From Cercis canadensis (taxonomy: Eukaryota; Streptophyta; Magnoliopsida; Fabales; Fabaceae): 64,000 nt of DNA. Location of the stretch: NCBI GenBank assembly GCA_003255065.1, contig QAOA01008427.1, positions 53,700-117,699 of the forward strand. The letters are read 5' to 3'. Of this stretch, positions 11,099 to 21,834 are shown piece by piece. A program made the translations under genes and the position numbers. The notes beneath the pieces were generated by a model. The model was not told the origin of the DNA. It searched no databases and was given only the letters and a program-made list of their open reading frames with translations. How positions within the stretch are numbered: the first letter of the stretch is position 1; every line of letters starts with the position of its first letter.

Positions 11099-12948
11099 CT
11101 ATGATAAGATCTTGGCTGAGGAATAATTCCTAAACTTTAGAATCTGTTTTGAGATAAGGTAGATCCTAGGGTAAGTTTTGATTGTAGAATAATTCTTTTG
11201 AGATTCGATCCATAGTCCTGAACGGTATTTCACTATTTGTTCTTGACTATTTCCTATTTTTCTTTGCTTTAAGATTCCCCCAAAACCTATATTAGAAGCA
11301 TCAGTCTCTACTATCATATAGGCTAAATGATTTGGAATTTCTAAACAAGGAAGATTTTGAGATAGAAATTTTAAATCTTTAATGATTTGAGTCATTTCTT
11401 GATCCCATGCAAGAGGATTTTTCCTAAGTCTTTTGAATAAAGGCTTACATTTCTACCTTAAATTTGGAATAAAATTATAAATGTAATTTAAACATCCTAA
11501 GAACCTTTGTCATTAATTCTTATCTTTGATTTCATCTGGAAATTTGTTTGAAAATTCTATTGACCTATTAATAGGCTTGATAGTACCTTGATGAATATCA
11601 AACTCTAAAAATCTAATTTTTGTTTGAAACAGTTTCATTTTCTTGGTTGACACCACCAATCCATTTTGTTTGACTATGTCAAAAAAATGTTTCTAAATGT
11701 TCCAAGTGCCTATTTATTGAATTTGAGAATACTAAAACATCATCTATGTAGACAATAGTGAATGTTGACAAAGAATTAAAAATATCATTCATAATATTTT
11801 GTAATTCTGATGATGTATTTTTTAGACGAAAAAGCATGACATTCCACTCATAGTGTCCAAATGGAACTGTGAAAGCAGTTTTATACCTATCTTTTTCATG
11901 AATTTGAATTTGCCAAAAACCAGATTTCATATCAAACTTTTAAAATACAGATGAATTATATAAACAACTAATTAAATCTTTCTTGTTAGGTATTGGATAC
12001 CTAATCCATTGAAGAACTTTGTTGAGAGGCTTATAATTTATGATTAACCTATGTACTCCTCTTTCTTATTCAGCTTATTTATTAACATAAAATGCTGCAC
12101 AACTCCAAGGAGACTTACTTGGTCTAATGAGCTTCTTATCTAACAACTCTTGAATTTCTTGCAAATTTTTAGCAATTCTTTATTTATTTGAATTGGTCTT
12201 GCCTTGGTAGGAATCTTACTTTTATGAAAATCTTTTTTATAAGGTAATTCCACCATATGCTTCTTCCTCTGTCAAAAAGCATTTGGAAGATCGGCACATA
12301 CTTCATTCTCAATCTTCTTTTGAATTTTCTATATCCTATCTTTGACCTAAGGATTTTGAATCTGTTCTTCTATTCTTCTATAATGAACTTCTTTATTCAA
12401 GTATTGAATTTGTTTTTGTTTATTCATTATCATATTGATAACAGAGATTGAACTATTTTGAATTTCATTAACATCTTTGTCTTTCATTGGTCTAAGAAAT
12501 TCAAATATGATTTCTTTACTACCTTGAATAGTGTGTATTCTTTGAGATGTTACATGATAATGATAAATTTGAGTAAGGAAAGGGGTTCATAATATGACTA
12601 GTGTTGAGATATTTTTGACTAAGATGAAAGTATTTTTGAAACAAATTCCTTTATTGCAAATTTGAGTCTTGGTTAACTTATAATCTATTTGAAGTTTTGA
12701 ACCATTAGCACTAGACAAAGACTCTAAAGTCTTTTCATAGTAATTAGTAGGAATTAATCCTTCTTGAATGCAATTTATGTCTGCTCCTGAGTCTACTAGA
12801 GCTATAAAATTCTTATGATATTCTTCATTAATGATTAATGATATCTTACAATACCATTTTTGAATTTGAACCTTATTGATAATATTCAAATAAGTTTCAC
12901 GAGTATCTGAAGATTGTCCAATATCTTCATCCATATATTTTTGACTAG
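11099..12948 (-). pseudogene. Viral protease-reverse transcriptase-RNase H, broken
   Basis: Minus-strand order: protease with DSGAD (about 12775-12790) and the post-active-site part to 12590; a damaged linker; reverse transcriptase start at about 12100-12240; reverse transcriptase core in the open piece 11679-11930 with catalytic YIDD (residues 61-64 of the piece); RNase H in 11099-11395 with TDAS (Asp 32). Stops and shifts separate these pieces, and the usual Met-Pro-Phe before the core is changed to Met-Leu-Phe. Of the three viral copies this is the only one with the reverse transcriptase and RNase H core. It cannot give a full enzyme. Confidence 0.75.
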
Positions 12949-12950
12949 TA

Positions 12951-12952
12951 TG

Positions 12953-12976
<24 letters not shown>
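12951..12976. repeat. (TA)n microsatellite inside the viral copy
   Basis: A TA run replaces the whole capsid region: the polyprotein start (12977-13069) is on one side and the capsid/protease linker (SQKYMDEDIGQS) on the other. The open frame reads through it as a Tyr-Ile repeat, so an automatic gene call at 12587-13069 would be an artefact of this fusion. Confidence 0.9.
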
Positions 12977-12983
<7 letters not shown>

Positions 12984-13069
12984 CTACTATAATGTCTAAT
13001 TAAAACTTGATCTTCTAATAAACCATAACCATGATATCTATTGACTCTGTAGCCAAACCACCTAGCCAT
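12977..13069 (-). pseudogene. Second copy of the viral polyprotein start
   Basis: Begins MARWFGYRVNRYHGYGLLEDQ, matching 9080-9172 (MLTMASWFSYKVSRYYGYG). It is cut after about 30 codons by the TA microsatellite. Its position about 70 bases after the second primer site confirms it as the polyprotein N-terminus. Confidence 0.6.
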
Positions 13070-13140
13070 TAATGAGCATTCATCTCATGAAAAAGAGTGC
13101 TTATACACCCATTACCCCCACCTAATTGAACAGGCGACAA

Positions 13141-13152
13141 GCTCTAATACCA
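13141..13152 (-). promoter_or_regulatory. Pararetroviral primer binding site, copy 2
   Basis: The minus strand reads TGGTATTAGAGC, one base from the tRNA-Met complement. The flanking text matches that of copy 1 at 9262-9273. Confidence 0.75.
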
Positions 13153-13635
13153 CTTGGAGCAAGATCGTCTTACTTTTGACTTTAATGATTAATAATAAAG
13201 AAGATAATGATTAATGAGTAAGTCAAAAACTTTAACGAAAGGGTGCAGAAATTAATTTAAACATGAAGAACAAGTAAAAGTTTTGGTATGAACAGTAGCT
13301 TATGAATATTGCCGTGAATCGTATTCATGAACAGTAACTTCAAAAATAAAAGGGAGGTTAATCCGACAGTAGTCTGCACTGGAAAGCAAGTAATGGATTA
13401 TGAATGCAAAAAGTATTGAAAATAAACTTGATATTAAACAAAGTAACACTTACAATCTTTGAAAGTTCTTGAAACTTGCTTTGAAATCAGTTACATACAA
13501 AGTATTGATACATAAGGAGAGGAGAAGAGGGACTTTGAAGGTTAATGAAAGGGTTTTCTAACTTAGGCTTTGAAACTTTGAAAATCTAGGACTAAGGAAG
13601 AAAGCTTCACTTGGGAAAGCTTAAGGATGAAAATT
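13153..13635 (-). promoter_or_regulatory. Second viral intergenic region, truncated
   Basis: Homologous to 9280-9800 (shared text such as 'gaaagggtgcagaaattaa'). It stops at about 13635, before the position where the first copy has its TATA box, so the promoter part is lost and coding sequence follows directly. Confidence 0.6.
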
Positions 13636-14675
13636 TTAGGGTTTTTCATGTGTTTTTTTTATCAAAATTTTATGTTGAGCATGATAACAAATTCCTTTGA
13701 TCCATTCTGGGACTTTGCTTTGAAGGATTAATTCAATATATCTTTTTGGAGGAAAGGTTTCAAAATAATTGATGATACAATGAGATAATTTTCTTCTAAA
13801 TTCATCTAATTGGTCAGGGCTGGTAATGATGACATTAGAAAGGTATCCATAATCTAAAAGTTTTTGAGGAGTTAAAATTATTGGTTCTTCTTTAAAATGG
13901 ATTGTAATTGGTTGATAAAGGGACAAGTCTAGGGAGGCTTTACAAATACTATAAGTAAGGTGACATTTACAGTCAGACATTGAAAGGAGAATTTCTTGAC
14001 ACAAAGGATCTTCTTTGAGGCATTCATTTTTTGTGAAGCCATAATAACATTCCTATATCCAGTTCATTCCTGGAATGAGTTTGTTGTCGCAAGTTTCTTT
14101 TACTAAAGCTTCATGAATAAACTCTTGTCTATTGAGTTCAGTGCTTTGAAGTTTTTGGTAAATAAGTTCTCTGCAATCAACGTCTGGTAATTGATTGAGA
14201 AAACTATGAGTGAGGAAGAAGACTCTTGACTTTTTCTTTTCTTTTTCTTTTTCATCTAATATTTTTTTAACCAGTGGGATTAAAGTTTTGACACTCTTAC
14301 CGCTCTCACCTTTGTCTTCAACTAGTGGGGCTAAAGCTTTGATATTCTCTGTTGTCTCACTCTTATCTTTAGCTAGTAGGGCTAAGATTTTAGTATCACT
14401 CTTACTTGTCTCTCATTTTTCTTTAGCCAGTAGGGCTAAAGTTCTATCTTCCAAATCATCAAGATTTTTGAATTTGTTTTCATCATTCAGTGAAGATGAT
14501 GATGATATTCCACTGTGAGCCAATTAGGCTGACAGAGCTTTTACTTGCCTTTTGAAAGAATCATTTTGTTGAAGTAAATCAAAAATTTTGTAAGTAAGAT
14601 CATTTATGAAATATTATATTGTGCTACAAGTAGGACAAAGCTTGTGATGATATTTTTCAAGAGAAAAACGAAAAT
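13636..14675 (-). pseudogene. Unassigned viral coding region, second copy
   Basis: Contains the open piece 13636-14004 (122 codons; words such as CQEILLSMSDCKC and IHFKEEPIILTPQKLL) and, upstream on the minus strand, the repeated-peptide region that matches 2501-2960. No known domain is recognised. Stops interrupt the frame between the two parts. The region is cut at 14675 by the solo LTR 14676-17036 and continues at 17042. Its place directly before the viral intergenic region suggests a 3'-terminal gene of the virus; function unknown. Confidence 0.45.
14266..14530. repeat. Tandem hairpin array, copy 2
   Basis: Same array as 2608-2860. Clear units are 14266-14284 (TTTAACC/GATTAAA, mismatch on the plus strand but U-G in minus-strand RNA) and 14422-14440 (perfect TTTAGCC/GGCTAAA, loop AGTAG). 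Weaker units lie near 14317-14336, 14369-14386, 14480-14502 and 14517-14530. Confidence 0.75.
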
Positions 14676-17036
14676 TGTCATAAAGTACTCGGAAGTCGCT
14701 ATAACGCGAATGACGAAAATGAAAAGAGATTTAGTTTTAGAAATGAAAACTCTGGAGTTGCCACCAATTGTATTAAAAATCGGAGAACAATTGGAAAACC
14801 CCTTTAATTTTCAAAAAATATGTTAGGCACCCTATAACACCCGTCTAAACGACGGTTACCTAAAATTAATTGTGCAAATTAAATTATGGCCTAATTGTAT
14901 TTATTTTGTCCCTAAAAGAAAAATAGGTGATTATTCACAATGGGACTTGATTCGTCACCCTTGAATGCCTACATACCCTAATTAGAGATCAAAGTCCGCA
15001 TAGTTCGCAATGATTCAAAAGGAATTTTTATTTTATTTTTCAAAAATAAAATTAAAAGAAATTCAAAACTTTCAAGTTAAAATTATGTTATGCATGAATC
15101 TAATCGCGTCCTACTCCTTCCACTTTATTCTCACGCTTCTCCGTTCTCAAAGTGACGCTTATCCTTACCTCGAATAGATAAGAGAGCCACCCCTATGGGG
15201 GTAAGTCGCTCTTATCCATCCCTTGATAAGTAAAGGGCATATAGATACTATTTGTACATATCTAACTAAATAAAATACAAAATGCATAATTTTACTCCTA
15301 ATTTTATTTTAGTTAAACTATTTAAAATAAGAAAAATTAAAATAATAAATAAAAAATTAAAATAAATGAATAAATAGATAAATAATCTAAAATAAAAAAA
15401 AATTACAATTAAAATAAATAAATAAATAAAATAATCTAACCCTAAAATAAAATAAAATAAAGGTCTAATCTAAATAAGCAATTAAAAAAAATAAAAATAA
15501 AAATAAAATAAAATAAAAAATTGCATACTATACTTCAAGCCCAAGGAAAAAAAATGCTAAAGGACTTTCTTCGAATTTGGCCCAATCAGCAACCAAAAAT
15601 CTGAAACCTATTTTAAATTTTAGCCCAATCAGCATTTAAATGAAATCAGCAACCCAAGGACTGAAGCCCATTTCGAATTTTGGCCCAATTCTAAACTCAA
15701 ATAAAACTAAAGTAACAATTTAGCCTTGACACAATCAGGATTAACCCATCAAGCCCAATTCGAAAATGAGTCCAACTTACTAACATTTCAACCCAATAGA
15801 CTAATGCATCAACATAAGAAAAACTACCAAGAACAAAGCCTAAACCAAATCAGCAAAGCAAACAAATTTGACCCAACCAATTTTGTGGGCCTGGTCCAAC
15901 AAAGAGAAAGAAAACTCAAGCAAGTAAACTAACCCAGACAAATGACAAAAAGACAAAGCATATATTAGCCCAAACAAAACAACAATAAATGACCCATAAC
16001 TAAAAAATCCCCAAAATAAAAAATAGCCCAAAATCTGAAATTTAAAACAAGTAATAAAAATAAAAGAAAACAAAAACACTTACACAAAAGCAAGGAAGAA
16101 AAGAGGTGCGTACAGAGCAAATAGAAAGGAAATACGCTACTGGGAACAAGGCCAAAAACGGAAAAGAAGAAACCACCCCAATCTTTCTCTTTCAATCCTT
16201 AAACCCATGGATTTGGGTTCTTTCAAAAATTGATTACTGAAGCAAGGGTTTATTTTTCTCCATATAACCTTCTCTCAAAACTTAGTTTCTCTCTTCAAGT
16301 TGGTTTCTCTCTTTAAAAAATAGGTCTTTCTCTCTTCCCATGAAATTGTTTTACTTCTACTTGAGACTAATGAAGAGAACAAGAATGGTGTAAATGTGAT
16401 TGTGTGTTGTATGCATGTGAAAATGTATGAGTGAGTCTTGAAAAATATAAAGAAAATAGAGGGATTAACAAAGACTTGCTTTCTCCCTATGTTCTCTTTC
16501 TCTTAAATTTCTATTTCGGTTCTCCGTACTGCTGTTCTTGCTTTCCTTGTGCTGCTGTTCTGCTTCTTTCTCTGTGTTTTTGTTGCTGTTCCCTCCTTGC
16601 TAAATGGTCTCTCTTCGGTTCTCTCTCTCTCTCTATCTTGCTGCATCTTTCTCTTTCTTGGGGTCTCTGTTTTCTGGTGTTTCTGCTCTCCGAAAATCTG
16701 TTTCTATTCTTTTTCTGTTGGTCCCTGTTTCTGGTGTAGCTCTCTCTTATTTATACTGAACTTACAACTCTTCCCATGCACTCACGTTTCTCACTTTCAT
16801 CTCCACCTTCTTCATGTTTCCCTCTCTCTCTATCGTCTCTAATTGCTGCCCATCTCCCACGTTCTTCCCCTCTCTCACGTCTCTATTTTCTCCTTTTATC
16901 AGCACATGCATATGCACCCACCTCTTGCAACTTCTTTTATTATTAGAAGGAAAACTCCCCATGCACCACGTCTCTTATTTTGCTTCTAACCGCTTTATAT
17001 ATTTCTTTTATATTTGGACGAAAATGAGTGTCCATA
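14676..17036. mobile_element. Solo LTR, 2361 bp, TSD AAAAT
   Basis: Starts TGTCATAAAG and ends GTGTCCATA, flanked by AAAAT (14671-14675 and 17037-17041). The empty site is seen in the other viral copy near 2996-3010. It shares 'ttagttttagaaatgaaaac', 'gagtt/cgccaccaattgta' and the 'ggcaccc...cccgtctaaacgacggttacc' motif with the LTR at 22149-26091 and, more distantly, 63392-64000. The last bases ATA instead of ACA fit a C-to-T change. It has no coding content; it carries an A/T-rich simple region (about 15280-15530) and a CT-rich region (about 16480-16880). Confidence 0.85.
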
Positions 17037-17041
17037 AAAAT

Positions 17042-17317
17042 AATATGCTATTATTTCTAAAATTAATAATTTACTATTAAAGTCATTAATATTCCAAATA
17101 ACATCTAATATTACTATTTCACAGTTATCTAAATTTACTAAGTTACCTCTGTAATGAAAATTAGATTGTCTAGGCCAGACATGTAAGATTTTATCACAAA
17201 AAAAACATCAGTGATTGTTAAGGATCCATCTGCAACACTAAGTTTATTAGTATGAACAATAATATTCTATAGTATGAAGTAATAAGTGTTGAAAATATGG
17301 ATGCATTAAGAAAATGA
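17042..17317 (-). pseudogene. Continuation of the unassigned viral region
   Basis: Matches 3010-3240, including the WPRxSNFHYRGNLVNLDNCE-type segment (about 17100-17190). At about 17317 it is joined to the reverse transcriptase start. A similar join exists in the other copy at about 3240-3300. Confidence 0.55.
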
Positions 17318-18284
17318 CTAATTAAATCTTTTTGTTAGGTATTGGATACCTAATCCATTGAAGAACTTTGTTAAGAGGCTTATAATTTATGATTAACCTA
17401 TGTACTCCTCTTTCTTGTTCATCTTGTTTATTAACATAAAAAGCTGCACAACTCCAAGGAGATTTGCTTGATCTAATGAGTTTCTTGTCTAACAACTCTT
17501 GAATCTCTTTTTTACAAATTTCTAATAATTCTTTATTTACTTGAATTGGTCTTGCCTTGGTAAGAATCTTACTCTCATGAAAATCTTTTTCACAAGGTAA
17601 TTCCACCATATGCTTTTTCCTTTGCCAAAATACATTTGGAAGATTTGCACAGACTTCATTTTCAATTTTCTTTTGAATCTTCTCTATTCTTTCTTTTACA
17701 TGAGGATTTTGAATTTGTTCTTCTATTCTTTTGTAATGAACTTCTTGATTCAAGTATTGAATTTGTTTTTGTTTCTTCATTATCATAATGATAATAGAGA
17801 TTGAAGTATTTTGAATTTCATTAACATCTTTGTCTTTCATTGGTGTAAGAAATTCAAATATGATTTCTTTACCACCTTGAATAATATGTATTCCTTGAGG
17901 AGTTACATGAAAATGATAAATTTGAATAAAGAAAGGAGTTCCTAATATGACTGGTGTTAAAATATTCTTGACTAAAATAAAAGTATTTTTGAAACAAATT
18001 TCTTTATTGCAAATTTGAGTCTTGGTTAACTTAAAATCTATTTGAAGTTTTGAACCATTAGCACTAGATAAAGACTCTAAAGTCTTTTCATAGTACTTAG
18101 TAGGAATTAATCCTTCTTGAATACAATTCATATCTACTCCTGAGTCTACTAGAGCAATGAAATTTCTATGATATTCATCATTAATGATTAATGATATTTT
18201 ACAATACCATTTTTGGATTTGAATCTTGTTAATGATATTCAAATACGTTTCATGAGGATTTGAAGATTGTCCAATATCTTCATC
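17318..18284 (-). pseudogene. Viral protease and reverse transcriptase N-terminus, open but truncated
   Basis: An open frame of 306 codons (17322-18242). The protease active site is DSGVD (Asp 33; Ala to Val compared with the other copies), followed by the conserved VILGTPFF segment, a linker, and the first part of reverse transcriptase (KARPIQVNKELLE..., SPWSCAAFYV, up to IRYPIPNKK). The catalytic YIDD part is absent because the sequence switches to another viral region at 17317. At the upper end it stops at 18284 against the truncated copia LTR. Best preserved protease of the cluster. Confidence 0.7.
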
Positions 18285-19068
18285 TTTAAAGATATTTCAA
18301 AAAGATATCAATGGCATAAGAAAATCATAATCAACAGAAACTTTAAAGAGAAATGATAAGAAGATCTTAGCAACAAGTTTTATAGTGGTTCAACACTAAG
18401 GCCTACATCCACTTCTCCCAAGCATTGGGGTTCCATTAAAATCTGAGGTTAATTTGACCAAGCTTCTCAAAGCTTTTTACACCCTTGGTTTCTCACACAA
18501 AAGCTCATCAAGAAACTTTCTTCTTCTAGTATAACACTTAGAAGTCTCTCTCAAGGATTTCCTATTGAAATCCTGAGTTATCAACACTCAAAAGGAAATT
18601 TAGCTCCATTGAGGTACTCTCTATCTATAGAGCATATTTTACATAAGTTTGCACATAAGAAAGAAGAAGATTCTTAGTAAAAATGAAAGATTGAAAGGCC
18701 TCTGTATTTTCTTCTTTCTATTTCTCTCCTCTACTTGCTTCAAATGGCAAGGGAAAGTTGCATAATAAGGAAGAAAGGCAGCATGTGAAAAGCAATCTTC
18801 ACCCTTGATCAAAGGAACAATTGTCAAGCTGAGATGCACTCCAATTCCACTAACTATTCTTTTGTCTTGTAGTGTCTAAAGAGGTTACTTTATACCAACT
18901 TCCCTTGAAAGGTGGATCTATACCAAACCTTCATAGGGAAATGGTTAAAAGCACATGTGAAGCAGCATTCTGACAACCATTTTGAGATCTGAAGACTTAG
19001 CATGCACAACAGCAGCTAGAAGAGAAGAGCTGGTTTAAAAACTAGTTCTTTCGAATAAGTAAAACCAA
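18285..19068 (-). mobile_element. Truncated LTR of copia element 1
   Basis: Matches the other LTR of this element (from about 22055 and from 26092). It lacks the first ~215 bases of the LTR ('tgttacaggaaac...') at the viral border and is cut at 19068 ('aagtaaaac'), where it switches directly to integrase coding sequence. It is therefore a fragment created by deletion on both sides. Confidence 0.7.
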
Positions 19069-20327
19069 TTCTTTCCTTTCCATATCTCATAAGGAGTTTT
19101 TTTTCAAAATTGGTCTAATTAAACATCTGTTCAAGATGTAGCATGCTGTATTTACAACTTCAGCCTAGAAATACTTTGGCAAATCATTTTCACAAAGCAT
19201 AGTTCTGCCCATCTTAACTAGTGTCCTATTTTTCCTCTCAACAACACCATTCTGTTGTGGAATTTTAGGACAAGAAAAATTGTGGTGGATTCTTGAATTT
19301 TCATAAAAGCTTTTGAAAAACTTATTTTCAAATTTACCACCATGATCACTCCTAATTGAAGATATTGCAAAACCTTTTTCATTTTGAACCTTTTTGCTAA
19401 ATTTTTCAAACACAGAAAAAGTATCATCTTTATGAGCTAGGAAGAACACCCAAGTAAACCTAGAATAATCATCAATAATAAGCAAACATATTTCTTTCCA
19501 TTTAAGCTCAAAGTAGGTGCTGGTCCAAATAAATCCACGTGAAGTAGTTGCAATGGCCTAAAGGTTGACAACACTTTCTTAGAACTGAAAGAGGACTTAA
19601 TCTGCTTTCCCTGCTGACAAGCAGTACAAATTTTATCCTTTTCCAAAACTATCTTAGGCAATCTTGAGACTAGTTCTTTCTTTGAAAGTTTGGCAATCAA
19701 TTTTAAATTAGCATGGCTAAGTCTCCTATGCCACAACCAGGAGCTACTACTTTGAAAAACAAAACAGGTTTCCTTTTTGAAATTCAAAGAATCTTTGGAC
19801 ACAACATACAGATTTGAACTTCTTGGACCAACAAACAGTATATCATCAAATTTCCTATTATGAATGATGCACTTAGATGCTTCAAAGATAATTCTATGAC
19901 CTCTATCACACAATTGACTGATGCTTAACAAATTGTACATTAAGCCTTTCACAAAGTACACATTTTCAATAAACAAAGAAGGGGTTAAGCTTATTTTACC
20001 TATACCTACTATTCTACCTTTGTTGTTATCACCAAAAGTTACTGCTCCCAAGTCCTCCATGTCAATGGAAACAAACTTTGAATGGTCTCCTGTCATGTGC
20101 CTAGAACAGCCACTATCAAGATACCAACAATCACTCTTGGCTTGATAACATACCTGCAAGTAGATTAGACAGACTTAGGTACCCAAACTTCTTTGGGTCC
20201 TTTCAAGTTAGCAACAGTTGTACCCTTAGGCGCCCATATCATTTTCCTAGTTGCACAAAGTTTCTTATATGAGCATGCATTAGGAAAATGTCCTGAAAAA
20301 CCACAATAGAAGAAGTTCTGTCATTAC
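19069..20327 (-). pseudogene. Copia element 1: protease, pre-integrase and integrase, truncated
   Basis: In the 240-codon frame 19437-20159 the protease motif is D-S-G-C-S-R-H-M (Asp 15), followed by the gag-pre-integrase zinc segment (LWHRRLSHANL, CTACQQGK) and the start of the integrase core (HVDLFGPAPT). A frameshift near 19440-19480 leads into 19165-19485, with RSDHGGKFEN and QQNGVVERKNRTL giving the second Asp and the Glu of the catalytic triad. After a stop at about 19164 the integrase continues to about 19080 and then joins LTR sequence. Reverse transcriptase and RNase H are absent, so it is a deletion derivative. Confidence 0.8.
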
Positions 20328-21815
20328 TCATTTTTGCCTTCCAAAGAGAGAATTAAGATTATCTCTTCCTTGAACAAAATCTACTAAATCTTTGGACAAT
20401 TCATCAACTTTTCTTTTTAGTTCTTCATTCTCATTTAAGACAGAGACAATAGAACATTTTTCTTTTTCCAGAATCTCATTTTGATGTTGCAAGACTTTAA
20501 GTCTATTAGTCAAGGCAATATTGTCTTTCTTAAGTTTTTCTATCAAACTGATTTGATTTTTTATTATTTTCTTTAAAGCAGTTATTTTAGCAAGCCTTTT
20601 TTCATAGTCAAAGGATAGATCATCAAATGCAAGACTTAACTCATCATACGTAGGTAGAGGTTCAAAATTTAGATTAGTTACCTCTCTCTTTTCACTGCAT
20701 CCTTCTTCCTTGGTCATCAAACATAGATTTGCTATATTCCCTTCATCGGAATCCTCACTGTCAGAAGTTGAGTCCTTATCACTCCAAACAGATACCATTG
20801 CCTTCTTTTTGTCCTTGTTGAAGAATTTCTTCTCCTTTAGATTTGGACACTTTGGTTTGATATGGCCTGGCTTCTTACATTCGTAGTAAATGATATGTTC
20901 TTTTGCAGCTTCTCCTTTTGTGAAGTTCTTTTGACCTTTTGACTGAAATCGTTTCCTCTTCTTCCTTTTTGTCATCATATCTAGAACTCTTTTAGTAATG
21001 AGAGCTACATCTTCATCACTGGAGACTGTATCTTCCTTTACACTGGTTTCTACAGCATTTGAAGTGAGAGCTAAGCTCTTCTTTCTATCAACTGCAATGG
21101 ACTTTTTCTGCATAATCATTATCTGGTGTGACTTTAGAGTTCCTCTTAGTGCATCCACAGTGAGCTCATTGGATTCAGCATACTGAAGCAAGACAGTAAC
21201 CTTCGAGTCCCACTTCTTAGTAAGACATCTTAAAATTTTCTTGACTTGCTCTTTCTGAGAATAAATTTTGCCAAGTCCTTTAAGGCTATTTATAATGCTT
21301 AGGAACCTGGTGAAAAAGGAGTCCAAAGGTTCATCTTGAGTCATATGGAACATCTCATACTAAGTAGAGTAGATGTTGATCTTGGCCTCTTTAACATGAC
21401 TAGTTCCTTCGTGGATTGCAGCAAGCCTATCCTACATCTCCTTAGGCGTATTGCAGGATGCAATATTCTCATACTCTTTTGCAGATACAGCACATACTAT
21501 GTTGTATCTTGCCTTAGAGTTAAGAGTGAATTTGAGTTTGTCTTCTATAGTGAACTCATGTTCATCCTTTAAGACAGCAACATCATTCATTATTTTTGTT
21601 GGAGGTGTGAGACCATTTCTAACGATTTGCCAAACTTCTTAATCGATTGCCTCAAGGTATATCTCCATGTGATGCTTCCAGTAAGGGTAGTTTTCTCCAT
21701 TAAAGAAAGGAGGCTTGTGTGAAGAGTGTGACTCATTTTGACTGTTCATGATTCCTGCAACTGAATAATACAGATCTTTTGCTCTTGGTTAGTTAAACCA
21801 ACATAATAAAATGAG
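20328..21815 (-). pseudogene. Copia element 1: gag
   Basis: The frame 20328-21353 carries the C-terminal half of a copia gag (UBN2 type; MFHMTQDEPLDSFFTRFLSI), a zinc-knuckle remnant whose first Cys is Tyr (YYECKKPGHIKPKCP) and a long coiled-coil-like tail (about residues 235-325). The N-terminal half lies at 21354-21750 and is broken by stops; one at about 21363 is a TAG where CAG is expected. It follows the primer site at 21821-21834. Confidence 0.75.
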
Positions 21816-21820
21816 CACCA

Positions 21821-21834
21821 AGCTCTGATACCAA
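21821..21834 (-). promoter_or_regulatory. Primer binding site of copia element 1
   Basis: The minus strand reads TTGGTATCAGAGCT, a perfect match to the initiator tRNA-Met complement. It lies a few bases from the LTR edge at 21840. Confidence 0.9.

Larger units (their letters stand above)
1799..18284 (-). mobile_element. Rearranged endogenous caulimovirid (florendovirus-like) cluster
   Basis: The cluster is made of minus-strand fragments of a plant pararetrovirus: a CCHC zinc knuckle next to an aspartic protease with a DSGAD motif, then reverse transcriptase with YIDD, then RNase H with TDAS. It also has two intergenic regions, each with a tRNA-Met-type primer site (9262-9273 and 13141-13152) and no LTRs. 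That domain order and primer use are known for Caulimoviridae. The junctions with TA microsatellites and the low-GC polyprotein point to the florendovirus group, but this is inference without a search. No open frame spans more than a few domains, and every copy carries stops, frameshifts or deletions, so it cannot encode a complete virus. Two solo LTRs interrupt it. Confidence 0.8.

Noticed and set aside
12587-13069. 160-codon frame as one protein
   Set aside because: It is a fusion of the viral polyprotein start and the protease across a TA microsatellite.
16431-16842. Cys/Leu-rich open frames that resemble secreted peptides
   Set aside because: Two overlapping frames in a CT-rich part of a solo LTR; composition explains them.
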